Positions 18,811 through 28,731 are shown, counted from the first letter of the stretch. The stretch is DNA of 64,000 nucleotides from an uncultured Prevotella sp. (GCA_946186115.1 CAMHLV010000001.1:1-64000); one strand, 5' to 3'. A program made the numbers and translations. The notes: generated by a model not told the origin, from the sequence alone.

Positions 18811-19866
18811 TTATTCGTAGTGTCTTATTCTAACTTCAACACCATCTTCCTTCAGTTGATCTGAAACACCACTCAAGTTCGTCTGTCCATAATGGTAGGG
18901 AAACAAAATCTTTGGTTTCACGGTCTTTGCAGCTCTCACAAGTTGTTCTGGTGTCATTGTAAACGGCTGGTTGCATGGAAGAAAAGCAATGTCAATGTTC
19001 TTGATGGCCGACATTTCGGGAATATCTTCAGTATCTCCAGCAATGTATATCCTCAATCCGTCGATGGTCAGGATAAAGCCGTTGTCTCTTCCTTTGGGGT
19101 GAAACTTCTTATTTGCTTCGGTAGTGTTGTAGGCAGGTACTGCATCAACGGTGAAATCGTCTGCAATATGGAGACTATCACCATTTGCCATAATAGTCCC
19201 ATAGCGCAGCATATCGCCACATTGTTTGTTAGTGACAAGCATGGTATTTTCAACAGATAATTGTTTTATGGCTTCCTGGTCAAAGTGATCCTGGTGCTCA
19301 TGGGTCACAAAGATATAGTCTGCCTTAGGCATAGATGAGTAATCGATACTCTTATCACGCAATTTCAATACTGGGTCAATCTCAATCTCCTTGCCGTCAT
19401 ATTCAATCCTAATACTTGCGTGCATAAGAGCATGGAACTTTACTGTCTTTCCACTCTTTGTTTTAAAGACATCGACCTCATAGCTGACAGTTGTTACCGG
19501 CATATTGGCTTCTTTCCACGCTAGAACACCTCCCTTGAGATTAACAACCTTGTATCCTTCTGCCCCAAGCTCAGAAGCAGCATTGGCAGAGCGCCTTCCG
19601 CTCCGACAATACACAGCAATTCTCTTTTCCTTGGGTAGAACTGCTTTTGCCTTCTGCATAAAGTCACTTTGTTTCACGTCGATATTAATGGCGTTCTCAA
19701 TATGACCTTCTTCAAACTCTTCGGCAGTTCTCACGTCAAGTATTACCACATCGGGTTCTGCAATCAACTTGGCAAAACCTTCAGTATCCGTGTTCTCATA
19801 ATTCTGTTGGCAGCAGGCTGTAGTCAACCCAAATGTTGCCAGTAAGCAAGTTAATATCTTCTTCAT
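18811..19866 (-). CDS. Lipoprotein with rhodanese domain fused to UlaG/UPF0173-like metallo-beta-lactamase-fold domain
   Basis: Lipobox-like LTTACCQQ; rhodanese motifs VILDVRTAEEFEEGHIENAINID and VYCRSGRRS; MBL motif THEHQDHFD. Start refined to 19866. Confidence 0.88.
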   Translation of the reverse strand: MKKILTCLLATFGLTTACCQQNYENTDTEGFAKLIAEPDVVILDVRTAEEFEEGHIENAINIDVKQSDFMQKAKAVLPKEKRIAVYCRSGRRSANAASELGAEGYKVVNLKGGVLAWKEANMPVTTVSYEVDVFKTKSGKTVKFHALMHASIRIEYDGKEIEIDPVLKLRDKSIDYSSMPKADYIFVTHEHQDHFDQEAIKQLSVENTMLVTNKQCGDMLRYGTIMANGDSLHIADDFTVDAVPAYNTTEANKKFHPKGRDNGFILTIDGLRIYIAGDTEDIPEMSAIKNIDIAFLPCNQPFTMTPEQLVRAAKTVKPKILFPYHYGQTNLSGVSDQLKEDGVEVRIRHYE

Positions 19867-20014
19867 AGTATCTGCAAAAGTAACACATTTAATTTGAAGT
19901 ACAAAATATAATTGGAAAAAATTAGCTCCATTCTCGACGATGCAAGACATCGCGGATATGATGCCTAGAAGCTCATATGGGTGGAACAATAATTATAGAA
20001 AGCACAAACAAAAT

Positions 20015-20048
20015 CCCTCGACAAACAAAGAAATATGCCTGTCGAGGG
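20015..20048 (-). terminator. Probable terminator downstream of the TonB receptor
   Basis: CCCTCGACA...TGTCGAGGG inverted repeat; on the minus strand followed by attttg. Confidence 0.5.
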
Positions 20049-20119
20049 TAATAGTCTCAACTTGGTTGAGAGTTTTAGCTATTGACTCATAAATTTCTGT
20101 GCATTATCTCCTATGCCGT

Positions 20120-22372
20120 TCAAAGCGCGACGGGTACCAACACTTTAATGCCGAAGGAGCGTCCCATGTTACAGATGCCGGGACCATCGGCATATTTCAG
20201 TCGACTTAAATGAGATTGGTATGCGCGGTTGGTAAGGTTCTGCCCTGTCAGATAGATTGAAGCCACACGACGGCCGCGATAACGAATGTCGGTACCTGCA
20301 GTAAGGTTGAGCAGTGTGTATGACGGGGTGACGGTTTCTGTATCGTTGGCGGTATGGGCATGACTCTGTCGGAGATAGCACTCAAGCCCCAAAGACACAA
20401 ACAGATTATTCAGTAGCTGTCCGTCGCGAATAATGTCGTAACGAAGGTCGCTGGTCCAGCGCGGTGCTGGAGTAAACGGTAGCCAGCGGCTGTCTGCCGG
20501 TTGGTGAAGCTGGCGGGCATTGACATAGGAGAAGGTGTTTTCGAAGTGCAGGACCTCTACGGGGTGTATGTCGCACATCATTTCAAATCCCCACAGACGG
20601 GCGGTTCCCGACTGGTACTGATACTGGTTATCGTCGACCGACAGGCGCTGCAGGTAGATGTAGTTGGCGATGTTGTTGGCAAAGAGTGCCACCTGACCTG
20701 AGACAACTTCTGAGGAATAGTCCATGCCGAGGTCCAGCTGCCAGCTATGTTCGGCACTGAGCGACTGGTTGCCAAGTTCGTAGCGGAAGGTTCCCTCGTG
20801 CTCGCCGTTAGACCCCAGTTCGCTGAGGTTGGGAGCGCGAAATCCGTGAGAAAGGTTGACACGAGCATTAAGCCGGGACGTGAGGTTCCAGATGGCTCCG
20901 AGCGAACCCGTCAGTCCACTGAAGTGGCGCGAGAAGTCGGCAAAGCGCAGTACACCGTCGTCTTCAAGGGAATAGCTGTGCAGGTGGCGCAGGTCGTAGC
21001 GAAGTCCGCCGCTGACGATGAGATGTTCAAAACAGCGTGTCAGCGAGGCGAAGGCTCCGATATCAAACAGGCGGTATGCTGGAATAAGGTATTCGTCGCC
21101 AAGATTCTCGGAGTGCTGCCACATGCCCGAGAGACCTGTGGCGAACTTCCAGTCTTCGTCGGCAGCAGAAAGGTAGTGGGCGTCGTAGTTGACGGTATGC
21201 AGGCGGAAGTCGAGACCGGCCTCGTCGGCACTCTCAAACTCCTGGCGGCGATTCTGCTGATAGCCTATGACGGCCTTCAACGAGCCATCTCCCACAAGGA
21301 ATGAATTGTCGAGGACTGCCTTGTGGTGATGAATCTTCTGAAAGGCTTCCGAGGGCAGCAAAAGACCAGTATCCTCGTCGCGCTCTCCCTCCACCAGTCC
21401 CGGTTTCAGATAATAGTATGACAGTTTGAGGTGAGAGTAGCCCCAACTGCGATTTACACCCAGCATACCCGTCACGGCACGCTCGTGGAACTGTGAGCCG
21501 GGAACATGACCGTCAATCTTATTCTTATATTCTCCGGCATCCTTCTGGCTCCAGCGCCAGTTCCACACCCAGCCCTGTTGATTGCCGGCAAAATTGACGG
21601 TATAGTCGAAAAGGTTGCTGTTCGATTGGTACTCCGTGCCCAGATTGAGGGCCATCGTGCCCTGTGGCATGACGGGAGCCTCATGCATCACCAGCACGCC
21701 AGCCATAGCATCAGAGCCATACATAAGCGAAGCAGGCCCCTTGAGGATCTCAACCGAGTGGACGGTCTGTCCGTCAACCTCGATGCCATGTTCGTCGCCC
21801 CACTGCTGACCTTCCTGGCGGATGCCGTCGTTGACGGTGACTATGCGGTTATAGCCCAGACCGCGGATGACGGGTTTCGAGATGCCGCCTCCGGTGGTGA
21901 TCTGACTGACTCCTGGCTGATGAGCCACGGCATCGATGATGTTCGTGGAAGGAGTGGCCTCCAACACCCGTGGCGCTACTACTGACACGGGGGATGGAGA
22001 GTGGTCGGCTCGTGCCTCGCCCGTCAGTCCTGTCACCACGACCTCCTTCAGCAGGGCGTTGTTCTCTTCCATCACGAAATTGCGCTCGGTGGTCTGGCGA
22101 AGGTCGATGGTCTCAATAATTGTCAAGTGACCTACATAGCTCACCTGTATGGTTGTGCGCACGGCAGGCAGATTCCTGACCTCGTAGCGTCCCTCCTGGT
22201 CGGTTACAGTTCCCTGCTTCAACAGGGGGAAATAGATGCTGACACCAATGACGGGCTTTCCATCGACAGCGTCTGTGACATGACCACGCAATGTGGTCTT
22301 GCCGGCATTCACACCGGCTGTTGCTGTCAGGCACACGACCAACAGCAACAATACTGAATATAGTTTTTTCAT
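20120..22372 (-). CDS. TonB-dependent receptor with carboxypeptidase-D-like N-terminal domain, ZnuD-like
   Basis: TTLRGHVTDAVDGKPVIGVSIYFP..., plug VIRGLGYNRIVTVNDGIRQEGQQWGDEHGIEVDG...VEILKGPASLMYGSDAMAGV, C-terminal NMGRSFGIKVLVPVAL. Confidence 0.9.
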   Translation of the reverse strand: MKKLYSVLLLLVVCLTATAGVNAGKTTLRGHVTDAVDGKPVIGVSIYFPLLKQGTVTDQEGRYEVRNLPAVRTTIQVSYVGHLTIIETIDLRQTTERNFVMEENNALLKEVVVTGLTGEARADHSPSPVSVVAPRVLEATPSTNIIDAVAHQPGVSQITTGGGISKPVIRGLGYNRIVTVNDGIRQEGQQWGDEHGIEVDGQTVHSVEILKGPASLMYGSDAMAGVLVMHEAPVMPQGTMALNLGTEYQSNSNLFDYTVNFAGNQQGWVWNWRWSQKDAGEYKNKIDGHVPGSQFHERAVTGMLGVNRSWGYSHLKLSYYYLKPGLVEGERDEDTGLLLPSEAFQKIHHHKAVLDNSFLVGDGSLKAVIGYQQNRRQEFESADEAGLDFRLHTVNYDAHYLSAADEDWKFATGLSGMWQHSENLGDEYLIPAYRLFDIGAFASLTRCFEHLIVSGGLRYDLRHLHSYSLEDDGVLRFADFSRHFSGLTGSLGAIWNLTSRLNARVNLSHGFRAPNLSELGSNGEHEGTFRYELGNQSLSAEHSWQLDLGMDYSSEVVSGQVALFANNIANYIYLQRLSVDDNQYQYQSGTARLWGFEMMCDIHPVEVLHFENTFSYVNARQLHQPADSRWLPFTPAPRWTSDLRYDIIRDGQLLNNLFVSLGLECYLRQSHAHTANDTETVTPSYTLLNLTAGTDIRYRGRRVASIYLTGQNLTNRAYQSHLSRLKYADGPGICNMGRSFGIKVLVPVAL

Positions 22373-22420
22373 TATTTTCGTCTGAAATTTATAATACTTA
22401 TTAATGTAGTGGTTATAAAA

Positions 22421-22768
22421 TCAGACTGTGGGAGGAGCGCGTGGGATAAGTTGGCGTCCTGAAGCATTCTGAATGAAAATAGGACGCGAAGAAACAACAA
22501 ATGAAATATAAACGACGGCAATACTGATAGTGACAGCCACTGCAACGACAAACGGCAGTGTGGTGAACTGACAAAGTACGCAATCGTGAGAATAATCGGT
22601 ATTCAGCGAGAGATGACCCGTATGAGGCAGATGGTTGACACAATCCACACAAGTACATGCAGAGGATGCCTGCCCCTCATGAATATGAAACGACAAAACT
22701 ATCAGCATCGGTATAAATACCGATAGCAGGACCCATGCTGAGAAACGTCTTTTCGTCATTTTATTCAT
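22421..22768 (-). CDS. Small Cys/His-rich exported or membrane protein, probable operon partner of the downstream TonB receptor
   Basis: SACTCVDCVNHLPHTGHLSLNTDYSHDCVLCQF between two hydrophobic segments; 48-bp gap to receptor on same strand; -7 box TACCTTTG (minus strand, 22778-22785) just upstream. The ORF-track TTG start at 22780 lies in that box. Confidence 0.65.
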   Translation of the reverse strand: MNKMTKRRFSAWVLLSVFIPMLIVLSFHIHEGQASSACTCVDCVNHLPHTGHLSLNTDYSHDCVLCQFTTLPFVVAVAVTISIAVVYISFVVSSRPIFIQNASGRQLIPRAPPTV

Positions 22769-22858
22769 AATCGGGCGCAAAGGTACGAAGAAAATTGAAA
22801 ATTGGAAATCGAAAATTGAAAAATATTTCTTTTCTTTTGCTTTGCCGAAGTAATTTAT

Positions 22859-22866
22859 TAACTTTG
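22859..22866 (+). promoter_or_regulatory. -7 box for the ligase gene
   Basis: TAACTTTG followed by the ATG at 22885/22888. Confidence 0.6.
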
Positions 22867-22884
22867 CACGAAATTAATAGTATA

Positions 22885-24930
22885 ATGATGAGTGACGAAA
22901 AGACTTTGCGGATGCAACAGCTCATAAAAGAGCTGAACGATGCGAGCGATGCCTACTACAACGGAGAAGCCGAGCGCATGAGCGACTATGAATGGGACCA
23001 ACGCTTCGACGAACTGAAACGGCTTGAGGCAGAGACAGGCTCTGCCATGCCCGACTCTCCGACTCAGAAGGTAAGCGAAGATGCCATACAGGGAAAGAAG
23101 GAAGAGCATGAGTTTGCTGCTCTTTCGTTGGCGAAGACCAAGAAGGCCGAAGATTTGGTGAAGTGGGCCGAGGAGCGCCCCATCTGGATATCATGGAAAC
23201 TGGATGGTCTGACACTTGTGGTCACCTACGACGATGGACGACTGACAAAGGTAGTCACCCGAGGCAATGGTCACATAGGCACCAACATCACTCACCTGGC
23301 TGGATGTATCGGTGGAATACCACAGGCTATCAACGAAAAAGGGCATACCGTAATACGTGGAGAAGCGGTAATATCATACGAGGACTTTAACCGGTTCCTC
23401 ATTGAGAGCGGCGAAGACTATGCCAACCCGCGTAACTTGGCATCGGGCTCGCTGACACTAAAAGACCCTGCCGAGGTAAAACAACGACATATCAACTGGA
23501 TTCCCTTTACGCTGGTATATACCGACAACAACATCAACAGCTGGGGTGAACGCATGGACTGGCTCGATGCGCAGGGATTTAATACCGTGGAGCGCCGGAG
23601 GATAGATACGCCTAATATGGATTATGTGGAAAAATGTATCGCAGCGTTCACCCTAGAAGTCACATCAAGACAAAACCCCTACCCTGTTGACGGCCTAGTA
23701 GTATGCTACGACGATACTGAATATGCACAGACGGGCAGCGTCACCGGACACCATGCCACACGAGCAGGACTGGCATTCAAATGGCAGGACGAGGCGGCAG
23801 AAACCATCCTGAAAGACATTGAGTGGTCATGTGCAGCAAGCACCATCTCGCCCGTCGCCATCTTCGAGCCCGTGGAACTGGAGGGTACTACCGTGAAACG
23901 TGCCTCGCTGTGCAACATCAGCGAGTGTGAGCGTCTGGGCATCGGCGGTCCCGGCACTCAGCTCAGCGTGATCAAGGCCAACAAGATTATTCCTAAGGTT
24001 ATCAGTGTCAACCAGTGTATTGGTGTGTTTACCGTCCCAAGTGAATGCCCTGTATGTAAGGCCAAGGCTGAAATTCATGTAAGTGAAGTCAGTGGCACAA
24101 AGACCTTGCACTGTACCAATGCCTCATGCCCTGCCAAGGAACTGAAGAAGTTTGCACGTTTTGTGTCGAAAGAAGGTATGAACATTGACGGCATATCTGA
24201 GCAGACTCTTGCAAAGTTCATCAATCTAGGATGGGTATCTGAGTATGCAGATATCTACCGATTGCGCGACCATATCCGCGAACTGGCAAACATGGAGGGC
24301 TTCGGCGAGAAGTCGGCATCAAACATTATGCGTTCTATCGACAAGAGTCGCAATGTAGAAGCACACCGATTGCTATATGCTCTAAATATTCCACTTTGTG
24401 GACTGGATGTCTGCAAACGGCTGCTAGCGGCATATCCGCTTGACGAACTTGTTGCCATGACACAACCAAAAGAAAATGGTTCGCCCAACTTGTTCCAGGA
24501 TTTATTTGACGCCCAACCGCAAGAGCCTCAGGAGGTTTTTGCCCATGTGTCTGGCATAGGACCAGAGAAGTCGGCAAAGTTCGTTCTTTGGTTCCGCGAT
24601 TCAAGAAATTTATCTAGATATCAGCGACTTATGGATTACGTAACAGTTACCGCTATCGATGTTTCTCCATTGGGCAATAAGTGTGAAGGGCTGACCTTCG
24701 TCATCACCGGTGATGTACACCATTATAAAAACCGAAACGAACTAAAGGCTTACATAGAACAGCAAGGCGGCAAAGTAGCATCGGCTGTCAGCGCCTCGAC
24801 CTCGTATCTTATCAACAACGACGTCAACTCAACATCAGGCAAGAACAAAAAAGCCCAGCAATTGGGAATCCCTATCATCTCTGAGAAGGAATTCATAAGC
24901 AAATACGTAGAAGAAAGCGAGGATGCATAA
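22885..24930 (+). CDS. NAD-dependent DNA ligase (divergent LigA-type, with BRCT domain)
   Basis: YYNGEAERMSDYEWDQRFDELKRLE, KxDG motif in ISWKLDGLTLVVTY, CPVC...CTNASCP zinc finger, HhH region, C-terminal BRCT (GLTFVITGDVHHYKNRNELKAYIEQQGGKV). Start refined to 22885/22888. Confidence 0.9.
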   Translation: MMSDEKTLRMQQLIKELNDASDAYYNGEAERMSDYEWDQRFDELKRLEAETGSAMPDSPTQKVSEDAIQGKKEEHEFAALSLAKTKKAEDLVKWAEERPIWISWKLDGLTLVVTYDDGRLTKVVTRGNGHIGTNITHLAGCIGGIPQAINEKGHTVIRGEAVISYEDFNRFLIESGEDYANPRNLASGSLTLKDPAEVKQRHINWIPFTLVYTDNNINSWGERMDWLDAQGFNTVERRRIDTPNMDYVEKCIAAFTLEVTSRQNPYPVDGLVVCYDDTEYAQTGSVTGHHATRAGLAFKWQDEAAETILKDIEWSCAASTISPVAIFEPVELEGTTVKRASLCNISECERLGIGGPGTQLSVIKANKIIPKVISVNQCIGVFTVPSECPVCKAKAEIHVSEVSGTKTLHCTNASCPAKELKKFARFVSKEGMNIDGISEQTLAKFINLGWVSEYADIYRLRDHIRELANMEGFGEKSASNIMRSIDKSRNVEAHRLLYALNIPLCGLDVCKRLLAAYPLDELVAMTQPKENGSPNLFQDLFDAQPQEPQEVFAHVSGIGPEKSAKFVLWFRDSRNLSRYQRLMDYVTVTAIDVSPLGNKCEGLTFVITGDVHHYKNRNELKAYIEQQGGKVASAVSASTSYLINNDVNSTSGKNKKAQQLGIPIISEKEFISKYVEESEDA

Positions 24931-25396
24931 TCCACTGACGATATTTCCGCTGATACTACGTGTCAGACGCCCCAGCCGACAACAAGACATGAAAGCAGTC
25001 AGTTGCCCATTCTGGATAAGAAAGGGCTATGAGGCCATGACATTCTTCGGTCATATTATCACTCATAGCAAAGATGAGGCTGAACATATAAACAGTCATT
25101 TTGATGCGTTGAAACAGCATGAAATGATTCATCTATACCAAGCTCGCAGCACACGCGACTCGTGGATGTGTTTCTACTGGAAGTACTTTCGTTTCTGGCT
25201 TCAGGGCTGCCGATACAGGAAGAAACTGCCAAATGCAGGATATAGGCTGAATCCTTTTGAAATGGAGGCATATATGCACATGTACGACAAAGACTATCTG
25301 AAGTCAGGAGGCAAAGCCGAAGGGTGGAAAAAATATGCAGCCATGACGCCGGCACAGCGGTTGGAAGAATACATCAGAGTTTATCGACATCGATAG
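24923..25396 (+). CDS. Conserved hypothetical protein with HExxH motif (putative metallopeptidase-like)
   Basis: FDALKQHEMIHLYQARS (HEMIH) plus downstream NPFEMEAYMH; overlaps the ligase stop by 8 bp. Confidence 0.7.
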   Translation: MHNPLTIFPLILRVRRPSRQQDMKAVSCPFWIRKGYEAMTFFGHIITHSKDEAEHINSHFDALKQHEMIHLYQARSTRDSWMCFYWKYFRFWLQGCRYRKKLPNAGYRLNPFEMEAYMHMYDKDYLKSGGKAEGWKKYAAMTPAQRLEEYIRVYRHR

Positions 25397-27347
25397 ACAG
25401 ACCAATCTGAAGGTTGGCACCATCAGTGATAGGGGCATTAAGATAATAGTATTCTGGACGATAGTTGAAAACATTGTCAACTGCTAGCGTCAGTGTGACG
25501 GCATTGCCAATCCTGTGGGATGTGGATAGTTTCCAAATGGTATAAGCAGGATATTTCACATGCTGTGTACCCCGTGAAATATCGTAATAGTCAACGTATT
25601 CAACATTATCCACCGACGATAGCAGACGGCCATGCAAGACGACATTGAGTCCATAATGGCGATTCAACTGACGATCCCACTCGAAGCGGGCGGTTAGAGA
25701 GTGCTCGCGAGCCGGGATATACTGATTGTTGATTGTATTGCCGTCGGCATCATTAGGCAGAGTTTCTTTGGTGAATGCATACGACAGACGAGCTCCCCAG
25801 CCCCCGTTCCATCTGGCCTGCATAGTGGCTTCAATACCATATACGGAATAGTTCTCGAGATTAATATAGTCAAGGTATAATTGTGAAGCGGAAGCAACTG
25901 GCATAGAATATGGTACTCCTGTGGCAATTTTATTGCTGACGTGGTGATAGTAGGTGTTGGCTGTAAGATTGTAGTGTCCATGGGTCCACTCTACTGATGC
26001 ATCCACATTATGGCTGGTTTCCGGCTTCAAAGCTGGATTACCGTTTACAATCCAGATGCCTGACATGTCGAACTCATAATATTTCTCTTTCAAAGATGGA
26101 GCCCTGAATCCCATGCCGTAACTCATGCGCAGAGTGACATTTCTACCAGCTGTATAACGAGCAGAGAACTTAGGAGTAACTCGTGAATAGTGACTGTCGC
26201 TGAAATAATCGTAACGAAATGCGCCAACTAGTTCAAGGCGTGGTGCGGCAAACCAGTCCATCTGGGAAAAGACGTCGAAGCAATCCTGGTTGCAGGCATT
26301 TCCACTGAGATTGGTATTAAACAGATAGTCATGTAGGAAATCTGTTCCGACAGTGAGAATACCTGTTTTGCCCATAGAGTGGTTCCATACTGCACGAAGA
26401 GAATTCTGCACATTGCTATAGTCACGTATGTCGAGATGCCTAATACGCTGATAGTCAGACTTGTCGTACTCATCAAAACTATATGCCACATCGATATTGT
26501 CATTATGGTTGACATCCCATAATGCTCGCAATCCGCCGCTGAAATCACGGTAGCGTTCGGGAATGTAGGCAGTACGTGTGAGTGTACGGAAGAAATATCC
26601 GGCACGGGCAGTCAGCCGGAGACCATCACAAGGACGCAACGCAAAGTGTTCCTTTACATGATAGGTTTTATCGCCATATACAGTAGAGAATACACGTGCC
26701 GAAGGATTGCTGCCATTATTGACATTGAAGTTGTCGGTACCACTACAGCTGAAGTCGAGGGTGTTGTTGAAGGCCTTACGGTTGATACTGAACAAACCGC
26801 CATAGCGCTGATGGTTGTGGCGGGCCATACGACCATTGACGTTAAGTGACCACGGGCGTTTACTTTCTTTGGTAATGAGATTAATGACACCACCGCCAGC
26901 ATTACTGCCATAGAGCGCACTGCTGGCTCCACGCACAATCTCGATACGCTCTATGCCAGACATAGTAAGGCGCTGGAAGTCGATATCGTCCATTGTCTCG
27001 CCTGCCATACGCTCACCATCAACGAGGAACAACACACTCTGTCCGCCAAAGCCTGCAAAATTAAGGTGAGTCTGCTGATTCATGGCATACGAGAACTCCA
27101 CGCCTGGCATCTCTGTCTGCAATAGGTCCTGCACGTTAGTAGCATCTGCCTTACCAATATCGCTACTGCTGATAAGTCGGGTGAGTATCGGGGCATCCTT
27201 CAACAACTTAGGAGTACGTGTGCCTGTCACCACCAGTTCATGCAGGTTGAATGTAGTATCAACCTTTTCTTCCTTTTGTGCCATAATTGGCAACGGCAGC
27301 ATACTAAGACACATCATCAGAAGCTGATATATGGAATTTCTCTTCAC
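25374..27347 (-). CDS. TonB-dependent heme receptor, HmuR-like
   Basis: Plug domain LHELVVTGTRTPKLLKDAPILTRLIS...VEIVRGASSALYGSNAGGGVINLIT; FRAP (GFRAPSLKEKYY) and NPxL (GNPALKPE) boxes; immediately downstream of an HmuY-like gene. Confidence 0.85.
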   Translation of the reverse strand: MKRNSIYQLLMMCLSMLPLPIMAQKEEKVDTTFNLHELVVTGTRTPKLLKDAPILTRLISSSDIGKADATNVQDLLQTEMPGVEFSYAMNQQTHLNFAGFGGQSVLFLVDGERMAGETMDDIDFQRLTMSGIERIEIVRGASSALYGSNAGGGVINLITKESKRPWSLNVNGRMARHNHQRYGGLFSINRKAFNNTLDFSCSGTDNFNVNNGSNPSARVFSTVYGDKTYHVKEHFALRPCDGLRLTARAGYFFRTLTRTAYIPERYRDFSGGLRALWDVNHNDNIDVAYSFDEYDKSDYQRIRHLDIRDYSNVQNSLRAVWNHSMGKTGILTVGTDFLHDYLFNTNLSGNACNQDCFDVFSQMDWFAAPRLELVGAFRYDYFSDSHYSRVTPKFSARYTAGRNVTLRMSYGMGFRAPSLKEKYYEFDMSGIWIVNGNPALKPETSHNVDASVEWTHGHYNLTANTYYHHVSNKIATGVPYSMPVASASQLYLDYINLENYSVYGIEATMQARWNGGWGARLSYAFTKETLPNDADGNTINNQYIPAREHSLTARFEWDRQLNRHYGLNVVLHGRLLSSVDNVEYVDYYDISRGTQHVKYPAYTIWKLSTSHRIGNAVTLTLAVDNVFNYRPEYYYLNAPITDGANLQIGLSIDVDKL

Positions 27348-27351
27348 TTTA

Positions 27352-28170
27352 TTATATGGGGTATTTGTAGTTGATGGTCAGGAAGCACTTTGTTCCAGAA
27401 GGACTAAGATAGTTGGCCAGTTGTAATGCAGCATAAGTACCATCGCTGAGCCGTAGTACAAAGATGTGGTTGTTGTGGGTGAAAGCTGGTGGTATGGGAG
27501 GAAGGTCAACTGTCAGCCATGACGACAATACATTATTGATTCGTATTCCCTGACTGCCGATATAGCAGTTGAGCATCTGCGACTGGTCTGCCCACACGGC
27601 ATTCTCTGTCCACTCGTCTTCTGTGAATGTAAGTAGCGACAGTTCTTCAGTAGTCATAGAGAAGTTGTCTATATCGGTCTGGCTGGTTTCTGCTACAGCT
27701 CCGCCATTGGTTCGCACATTGTTACGATGAACTGCCAGCGTCCATTCTTCCGGTTCTGGCTGACTATCAGCAGGGACGAACGAGCTGAACTCATTGACTT
27801 TGATACCCTGTCCCCAAACGTCGTACCAGTAGATATAGATTCCAGTAACGCCATCATCTACTCCGCTTAACGACATCGGAATGGCATATGGCTTAGAAGT
27901 AAGCTCGACAGCCTTCTGCCTGGTGGTAGAATCTGCCAAAGCTTTCAAGTCGATATAATACCAGTCGGTCCAACTTGTTGCGTCGATATACAAAGAACCG
28001 CTTTGGGTGAGTATATGCGGATTATCATCTGGTTCGTCGTATAAGTTGCCAAACATGCCTGTACATGCAGAGAGCAATAGTAACACTATTGCCCCTTGTA
28101 TGATTTGAGTGGCTTGTCTGTATAAGACTTTCACAGTGTGGAAAAAATACAGGCTGTTATTCTTTAACAA
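27352..28170 (-). CDS. HmuY-family heme-binding lipoprotein-like protein
   Basis: LLSACTG lipobox; WTLAVHRNNVRTNGGAVAET; C-terminal RLSDGTYAALQLANYLSPSGTKCFLTINYKYPI resembling HmuY family. Confidence 0.78.
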   Translation of the reverse strand: MLKNNSLYFFHTVKVLYRQATQIIQGAIVLLLLSACTGMFGNLYDEPDDNPHILTQSGSLYIDATSWTDWYYIDLKALADSTTRQKAVELTSKPYAIPMSLSGVDDGVTGIYIYWYDVWGQGIKVNEFSSFVPADSQPEPEEWTLAVHRNNVRTNGGAVAETSQTDIDNFSMTTEELSLLTFTEDEWTENAVWADQSQMLNCYIGSQGIRINNVLSSWLTVDLPPIPPAFTHNNHIFVLRLSDGTYAALQLANYLSPSGTKCFLTINYKYPI

Positions 28171-28705
28171 ATGTAGTGTTAACAGACATTGGCATTGAGC
28201 CAGGTCTGAAATTGTTATTGATTGTCAATACATTGTCGGTTTTCTTAACCTCTATGTCACCTTTTACTACATAGTCCTTATCAATACTACTTGTCTTGAA
28301 GTGGAAAATGATATTATCGTCAGTATAGTCACGATAGAAAGCAGACTTAGACTCGTTGTAGGCAATGTTCTTTACGGTATAGGAACCAACGGCCATGTCA
28401 CCCATAGGAGTATTATTAAGAGTATATTCAGGCACAACGACATCGATAGTTCCGTCATCATTGGCTGTTATGACGTACGTTACAGTATTGGTGGTATAGG
28501 TCATCATGCCTACTGTCACATCTATCTTTCCACTGTGATTTCCACTGACGAGTTGATTTTGCGGTATGATGAAAGAAATCTCATCGATTTCGGCAACGGG
28601 ATAAGTCACAACCTTGTCACCCATCTTAATCTGCAACATCTCCTGCTGTGCCGATGCTGCTGTTGTACAAACTACTGCAATGAGCATGAATAAATATTTC
28701 TTCAT
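28157..28705 (-). CDS. Secreted calycin-like domain protein
   Basis: MKKYLFMLIAVVCTTAASAQ signal peptide; lipocalin-like run of beta strands (GKIDVTVGMMTYTTNTVTYVITANDDGTIDVVVPEY); overlaps HmuY-like gene by 14 bp. Confidence 0.65.
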   Translation of the reverse strand: MKKYLFMLIAVVCTTAASAQQEMLQIKMGDKVVTYPVAEIDEISFIIPQNQLVSGNHSGKIDVTVGMMTYTTNTVTYVITANDDGTIDVVVPEYTLNNTPMGDMAVGSYTVKNIAYNESKSAFYRDYTDDNIIFHFKTSSIDKDYVVKGDIEVKKTDNVLTINNNFRPGSMPMSVNTTFVKE

Positions 28706-28731
28706 AATTCTATTACTTAGTTATATATTAT

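Noticed and set aside
20747-21304. 185-aa plus-strand ORF
   Set aside because: Shadow ORF opposite the TonB-dependent receptor; GC-rich region gives long spurious frames.
22786-22834. Short gaaaattgaaaattggaaatcgaaaattgaaaaat repeat
   Set aside because: Only ~35 bp of A/T-rich near-repeat between divergent promoters; not enough to support a distinct element.
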